From assembly GCA_046728075.1 (NCBI GenBank), contig JBKPDV010000276.1, positions 1 through 9,539 of the forward strand: a stretch of 9,539 nucleotides of DNA, given 5' to 3'. This document shows, piece after piece, positions 6,944-9,539 of this stretch (within the stretch, counting starts at the first letter, position 1; every line of letters starts with the position of its first letter). Position numbers and translations under genes: made by a program. Under the pieces are notes generated by a model. It was given only the letters and a program-made list of their open reading frames with translations. It did not search any database and had not been told where the DNA came from. Origin of the DNA: JBKPDV01 sp046728075 (GTDB lineage: Bacteria; Acidobacteriota; Thermoanaerobaculia; UBA5066; Gp7-AA6).

Positions 6944-7049
6944 GGAAAAGGTTTCGCCTGAAAAAATTCGGGGCGCTAGTTGGGCGTAATACCGATGGTG
7001 CGCTTCGATCGATTGCTGCGCTTCGCGGCGACCGCGCCAGCAAGTCGCT

Positions 7050-7133
7050 GACTGAGGGACGGGGGGACGGGGAGACGGGGAGAAAAGATTTGCTCAGTCC
7101 CCCCGTCACCCCGTCGCCCCGGCCCCCCCGTCC
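7050..7133. repeat. GACGGGG-unit inverted repeat 3' of the glycosylase gene
   Basis: The left arm (7050-7082) is built of GAC plus 3-6 G units (gactgag, ggacggggg, gacgggga and similar). A loop of about 12 bases (aaaagatttgct) is followed by a right arm (7095-7133) of the complementary CCCCGTC units. CTCAGTC at 7093-7099 is the exact inverse of GACTGAG at 7050-7056. The element could fold as a long imperfect hairpin in RNA or DNA, and each G-rich arm has at least four runs of three or more G and so has G-quadruplex potential. It starts four bases after the glycosylase stop and may limit read-through, but there is no T-tract of a normal intrinsic terminator. Confidence 0.7.
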
Positions 7134-7137
7134 GGGC

Positions 7138-8052
7138 CTATGGCCACACCTGCTCTTCCGCCGCATGCCAGTCCTCGGTCAACTCCAACCAGAGAGCGAG
7201 ACCGCGAAAGGCTCCGAAGCGCGCGTACCGGCGTGCGATCGCGCGGTCGGTCGAGCGCAACGGACCCGGATGGAGCTGGCGGTACTTCTGGCGGGTCCAG
7301 GAATCGAGCGCGAGGAAGTCGTGGCGTCCCAAAATCCGAAGAAGACCTTCCGCGGCGTAGGGACCGAAGCCTCGCTCTGCAAGGATCTCCGCGCGAATCT
7401 CTTCCGCGGGACGGTCTAAACGCTCCCACGCGGACAGATCGAGTCGCCCCGATGCCACGCGCCGCGCGAACTGCGCGAGCGCCTCGGCCCGGTAGCCGCA
7501 ACGGACTCTCTTCTTCAGCGTGGGGACGCTCAGGCGCGCCACTCTCCGGGCGGTGGGAAACGCCCGCCTATCGACGCCGGCTTGCGCGATCAGGCGGGTG
7601 ACCATGCCTCGCGTCGCCGCCCAGGAGCAGTTCGTTGTGAAAAGAATCTTCACCGCATCCTCGAACAGCGTCGGGGCCCGAAGAATCCGGCCGCCTCTGC
7701 GGGCGAGGGCTCTTGCGACCAGGGGCTCCCCCGCGAGCGCCGCGACGAAAGGGTCCAGGTCCAGATCGAGCGAGAACACACGGCGCGCGGTCCGGCGCAA
7801 CTCTTCCCGGCCGAGGCCGTCAGAGCTGGCTTCGAGCCGGCCGTTGCGCATTCGAAACGAGATCGAGGCAGCTTTTGCGGCTCGGGTTCTCCCCTCACCC
7901 CGGCCCTCTCCCGGGTGGAGAGGGAGAGGCTCGACGATCGTCCGCAGCTCTCCTCTTTCCCGGTCGTATTCGAAGGGAGGCAGGTTGTACCACCCGTGCG
8001 AGCGCACGACGGCGTCGAAGGAGAAGTTGGGAGGAACGGGAAGGCGAATCAC
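7138..8052 (-). CDS. AlkA-like HhH-GPD DNA glycosylase
   Basis: This is a probable base-excision glycosylase of the AlkA/OGG (COG0122) superfamily, which removes alkylated or oxidised bases. The first part (about 1-110) includes RSHGWYNLPPFEYD (17-30), typical of one AlkA-like subfamily. The HhH-GPD core spans about 125-260, with the helix-hairpin-helix near GFGPYAAEGLLRILGRHD (228-245) and the catalytic aspartate in LALDSW (Asp250). There is no C-terminal four-cysteine iron-sulphur motif, so it is not of the Nth/MutY type. The frame is open to a GTG at 8118, but those extra codons are only intergenic repeat. The GTG at 8052 (MIRLPVPPNFSFDAVVRSHGW) is therefore preferred, giving 304 aa. No Shine-Dalgarno is visible. 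Residues about 43-54 (LPLHPGEGRGEG) come from a palindromic repeat inserted in frame. The gene is flanked by two related inverted repeats. Its substrate cannot be told from sequence. Confidence 0.85.
   Translation of the reverse strand: MIRLPVPPNFSFDAVVRSHGWYNLPPFEYDRERGELRTIVEPLPLHPGEGRGEGRTRAAKAASISFRMRNGRLEASSDGLGREELRRTARRVFSLDLDLDPFVAALAGEPLVARALARRGGRILRAPTLFEDAVKILFTTNCSWAATRGMVTRLIAQAGVDRRAFPTARRVARLSVPTLKKRVRCGYRAEALAQFARRVASGRLDLSAWERLDRPAEEIRAEILAERGFGPYAAEGLLRILGRHDFLALDSWTRQKYRQLHPGPLRSTDRAIARRYARFGAFRGLALWLELTEDWHAAEEQVWP
7887..7929. repeat. REP-like palindromic repeat inside the glycosylase gene
   Basis: The segment contains a perfect 8-bp stem, ccctctcc (7904-7911) and ggagaggg (7917-7924), with a five-base loop, preceded by ctcaccccgg. 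This resembles the CTCACCCC...CCCTCTCCC repeats that are common between genes in many GC-rich bacteria (from memory, not a search). Here it is translated in frame as LPLHPGEGRGEG between the conserved RTIVEP segment and the following strand-forming sequence. It adds a Gly/Pro-rich loop without breaking the frame. Confidence 0.6.
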
Positions 8053-8127
8053 GACGGGGAGACTGGGGGACTGGGAGACGGGGGGTCTGCGCTCATCACC
8101 CCGTCCCCCCGTCGCCACGTCCCCCTG
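8053..8127. repeat. GACGGGG-unit inverted repeat 5' of the glycosylase gene
   Basis: The left arm (8053-8085) consists of gacggggA/gactggggg/gacgggggg units. A non-repeat loop (about 8086-8097, ctgcgctcat) is followed by a right arm (8098-8127) of CCCCGTC units. The design and unit sequence match the element at 7050-7133 on the other side of the glycosylase gene: G-rich arm, short loop, C-rich arm. It fills the entire spacer from the SurA-like stop codon to the glycosylase start and holds no ribosome binding site just before that start. Confidence 0.7.
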
Positions 8128-9108
8128 TCACGTTTTCTTCTCCTCCAGCTTGGCCAGCTCCGCGTCGTAGATCTTGACGTAAGCCTCGCGGCGGAGCTTC
8201 TCGATGTACTCGGCAAAGCGCTTGTCGTAGAGGTTTTCGCCGATGCGCTTCTTCAGGTCCTCGGAAACGTCGGCGAATGCGCGGTAGCCGGCGGGCTTGC
8301 GGTCGGTCACGTGAAAGAGGTGGATTGAGCCCGGCAGCAGCACCGGCGGAGGATCGTCTTTCGGAGCGTCGGAAAAGACGGTGGCGTCGAGGGCGGGCAG
8401 GAGCTCTCCTTTGGAGACCATGCCGAGGTCCCCTCCTCGGTTGCGGGCGTTGCCTTCGGAGATCTCCTTGGCCACATCCGCGAAGGGTGTCCCCGAAGCG
8501 ATCTTCGCGCGGGCCTCTTCGAGGCGTCCAACGGCCTTTTCCCGCGCGGCGGGATCGTTGGGCGGGAACCGCAGCACGATCTCGAACACGCGCGCCTGCT
8601 CGACGACTTTGTAGAGCTTGTCCTTCTGGCGCTCGTACTCGAGGCGCAGCATGTCGTCGCTGATGTCGAGCTTGGAGGTTACGTCTCGCCCGATGACTTT
8701 CTGGATCGTGATCGTCTGCCGCATCTGCCGCTTCAGCTCTTCGCGGTTGAGATTCGACTGCGCCAGCGCGGCGTCGAACTCGGCGTCGGTGGCCAGGTTG
8801 TACTGGCGCTTGACCCGCTCGACGGCCTCTTCCACCTCGGCGTCCGTCGCCCCGCTGCCGGGCAGATCCTTGGCGCGTTCCTCGATCAGTTTCTCCTTGA
8901 TCAGGTCATCCAGGACGTCCTTCTTCAAGGCCGACTTGTCCGCCACCGGTTGCGGCGCGTGCGAAGCCGTTTCGAGCCTCTTCTGAAACTCCGAGTTGGT
9001 GATCAACCGGTCATTGACGCGCGCGACGATCTTTTCGACCAGCTCGCCGGCCGTAGCGGAGCCGCTCCACACGAGGGCTGCGCCAAAGAGCAGAGAGAGC
9101 TTTTTCAT
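8128..9108 (-). CDS. surA: SurA-like periplasmic peptidyl-prolyl cis-trans isomerase
   Basis: This is a probable periplasmic chaperone for outer membrane proteins with one parvulin-type isomerase domain. The 326-aa product begins with a Sec signal peptide (MKK, hydrophobic core about 4-16, predicted cleavage after ATA at residue 20). A SurA-type N-terminal domain follows, with the diagnostic ELVEKIVARVNDRLITNSEFQKR (22-44) and LDDLIKEKLIEERAKD (66-81). The rotamase domain covers about 170-270, including the parvulin motif RGGDLGMVSKGELLPALDATVF (224-245), and the C-terminus is a charged helix ending LEEKKT. E. coli SurA has two parvulin domains and about 430 aa, so this is a shorter single-domain relative; a PpiC/PrsA-like name would also fit. 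The ATG at 9108 has a good Shine-Dalgarno. It lies 130 bp after mfd, an adjacency I recall from Acidobacteriota-type genomes (recollection, unchecked). Confidence 0.88.
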   Translation of the reverse strand: MKKLSLLFGAALVWSGSATAGELVEKIVARVNDRLITNSEFQKRLETASHAPQPVADKSALKKDVLDDLIKEKLIEERAKDLPGSGATDAEVEEAVERVKRQYNLATDAEFDAALAQSNLNREELKRQMRQTITIQKVIGRDVTSKLDISDDMLRLEYERQKDKLYKVVEQARVFEIVLRFPPNDPAAREKAVGRLEEARAKIASGTPFADVAKEISEGNARNRGGDLGMVSKGELLPALDATVFSDAPKDDPPPVLLPGSIHLFHVTDRKPAGYRAFADVSEDLKKRIGENLYDKRFAEYIEKLRREAYVKIYDAELAKLEEKKT

Positions 9109-9114
9109 ATGAAA

Positions 9115-9120
9115 TCCCCT
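9115..9120 (-). promoter_or_regulatory. Ribosome binding site of the SurA-like gene
   Basis: AGGGGA on the minus strand ends six bases before the ATG at 9108 and fixes the start. Just upstream is a short palindrome, cagggа-type arms at 9125-9130 and 9143-9148 (CAGGGA/TCCCTG) with 12 bases between them. Its arms are short and it may have no function. Confidence 0.7.
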
Positions 9121-9202
9121 AACGCAGGGACTCTATCGGAATTCCCTGGCCAGTCCTTCTTCCTTGGTCCTGAGCCCTTGGTGCGGGCCCGGTGCGGACG
9201 CC

Positions 9203-9237
9203 GGCTAAGGACAGGGGCTACGGACTCGGGACTGGGT
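9203..9237. repeat. Degenerate heptamer array in the mfd-surA spacer
   Basis: Five back-to-back 7-bp units begin at 9203, 9210, 9217, 9224 and 9231, for example ACTCGGG (9224-9230) and ACTGGGT (9231-9237). Copies are diverged but stay in register, and the array abuts the mfd stop codon. The rest of the 130-bp spacer shows only the short palindrome near 9125-9148 and the surA ribosome binding site. Confidence 0.5.
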
Positions 9238-9238
9238 T

Positions 9239-9539
9239 CTAGGCTGCCTCTTTTCGGCCGAACTCCGCGAGCCAGGCGGCGAGCTCCGCCAACACGGCTT
9301 CGCCCTGCGGCGAAGGCACGGAGAGGATTCGCGCGGGAGAGAGCTTCGCGCCGCGAGTCCTTCGAACGAATTCGATCAGGCGGTCCTGGTCGAGGCGGGC
9401 GTCCTCCGCGAAGCGCAGGTGGACCTGGCCCCGCTGACGCGTGATCGAGGTGACGCCGAGGCGTTCGCTCGATCCGCGCAGCCGCTGGTATTCGACCAGA
9501 CGGAGGACAGCCGGCGGGAGCGGACCGAATCGATCCGCG
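9239..9539 (-). CDS. mfd: Transcription-repair coupling factor Mfd, C-terminal end (partial)
   Basis: Only the last 99 codons are in the window; the gene continues beyond the right edge. The visible protein starts ADRFGPLPPAVLRLVEYQRLR, has SSERLGVTSITRQRGQVHLRF and LIEFVRRTRGAKLSPARILSV in the middle, and ends AWLAEFGRKEAA. D-RFGP-P-V followed by a small alpha/beta domain is the TRCF C-terminal domain of Mfd. In the full protein this domain masks the UvrA-binding site until Mfd has engaged a stalled RNA polymerase. Mfd removes stalled polymerase from DNA lesions and recruits UvrAB. The stop is TAG at 9239-9241, directly next to a heptamer repeat. The call rests on a short fragment but the motif is characteristic. 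Confidence 0.87.
   Translation of the reverse strand, partial: ADRFGPLPPAVLRLVEYQRLRGSSERLGVTSITRQRGQVHLRFAEDARLDQDRLIEFVRRTRGAKLSPARILSVPSPQGEAVLAELAAWLAEFGRKEAA

Noticed and set aside
7050..7133. Rho-independent terminator after the glycosylase gene
   Set aside because: The stem is strong and GC-rich, but no run of T follows it on the minus strand. It is better described as an inverted repeat that may or may not reduce read-through.
8053..8118. Glycosylase start at the GTG at 8118
   Set aside because: The 22 extra codons are entirely the GACGGGG repeat and lack any conserved sequence. The nearest G-run is only two to three bases from that GTG.
1..9539. A new defence, biosynthetic or mobile system
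   Set aside because: All coding capacity is explained by housekeeping division, wall, rRNA modification, folding and repair genes. No transposase, integrase, toxin-antitoxin, tRNA or rRNA gene was recognised.

Overview
The window is one end of a division and cell wall (dcw) cluster with a short upstream neighbourhood. Every gene I can support is on the minus strand, so transcription runs from right to left. In that order the genes are: the 3' end of mfd (9239-9539), a SurA-like periplasmic peptidyl-prolyl isomerase (8128-9108), an AlkA-type HhH-GPD DNA glycosylase (7138-8052), mraZ (6389-6835), rsmH/mraW (5377-6303), ftsL (4981-5343), ftsI/pbpB (2942-4984), murE (1473-2945) and murF (74-1462). 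The next gene, probably mraY, would begin beyond the left edge.

The DNA is GC-rich. The cell it encodes is diderm: it has a SurA-like chaperone with a Sec signal, and a MurE with the DNPR motif for meso-diaminopimelate. FtsI ends in a single PASTA domain. Together with the mfd-surA neighbourhood this suggests a deep-branching Gram-negative lineage such as Acidobacteriota, but that placement is inference and not proven by the window.

The dcw block looks like a single transcription unit. A sigma70-like promoter (6914-6943) is followed directly by three 10-bp-spaced repeats (6872-6898). These match reported MraZ operator sequences, so MraZ probably represses its own operon. RsmH methylates 16S rRNA, FtsL and FtsI build the septum, and MurE and MurF make the UDP-MurNAc-pentapeptide that feeds FtsI substrate synthesis. 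ftsL/ftsI and ftsI/murE each overlap by four bases (GTGA), which suggests translational coupling.

The genes themselves are ordinary, and I do not see a new multi-gene system. The unusual material is in the junctions. Every spacer longer than about 10 bp carries its own short tandem or inverted repeat, mostly of 7-8 bp units built on GAC/GTC. Two G-rich hairpin elements of one sequence family flank the glycosylase gene, and a palindromic GC-rich repeat of intergenic type lies in frame inside that gene. rsmH has no ATG, GTG or TTG upstream of its conserved N-terminal motif; it either starts at ATT, which has a well-placed Shine-Dalgarno sequence, or carries a one-base frameshift near its start.
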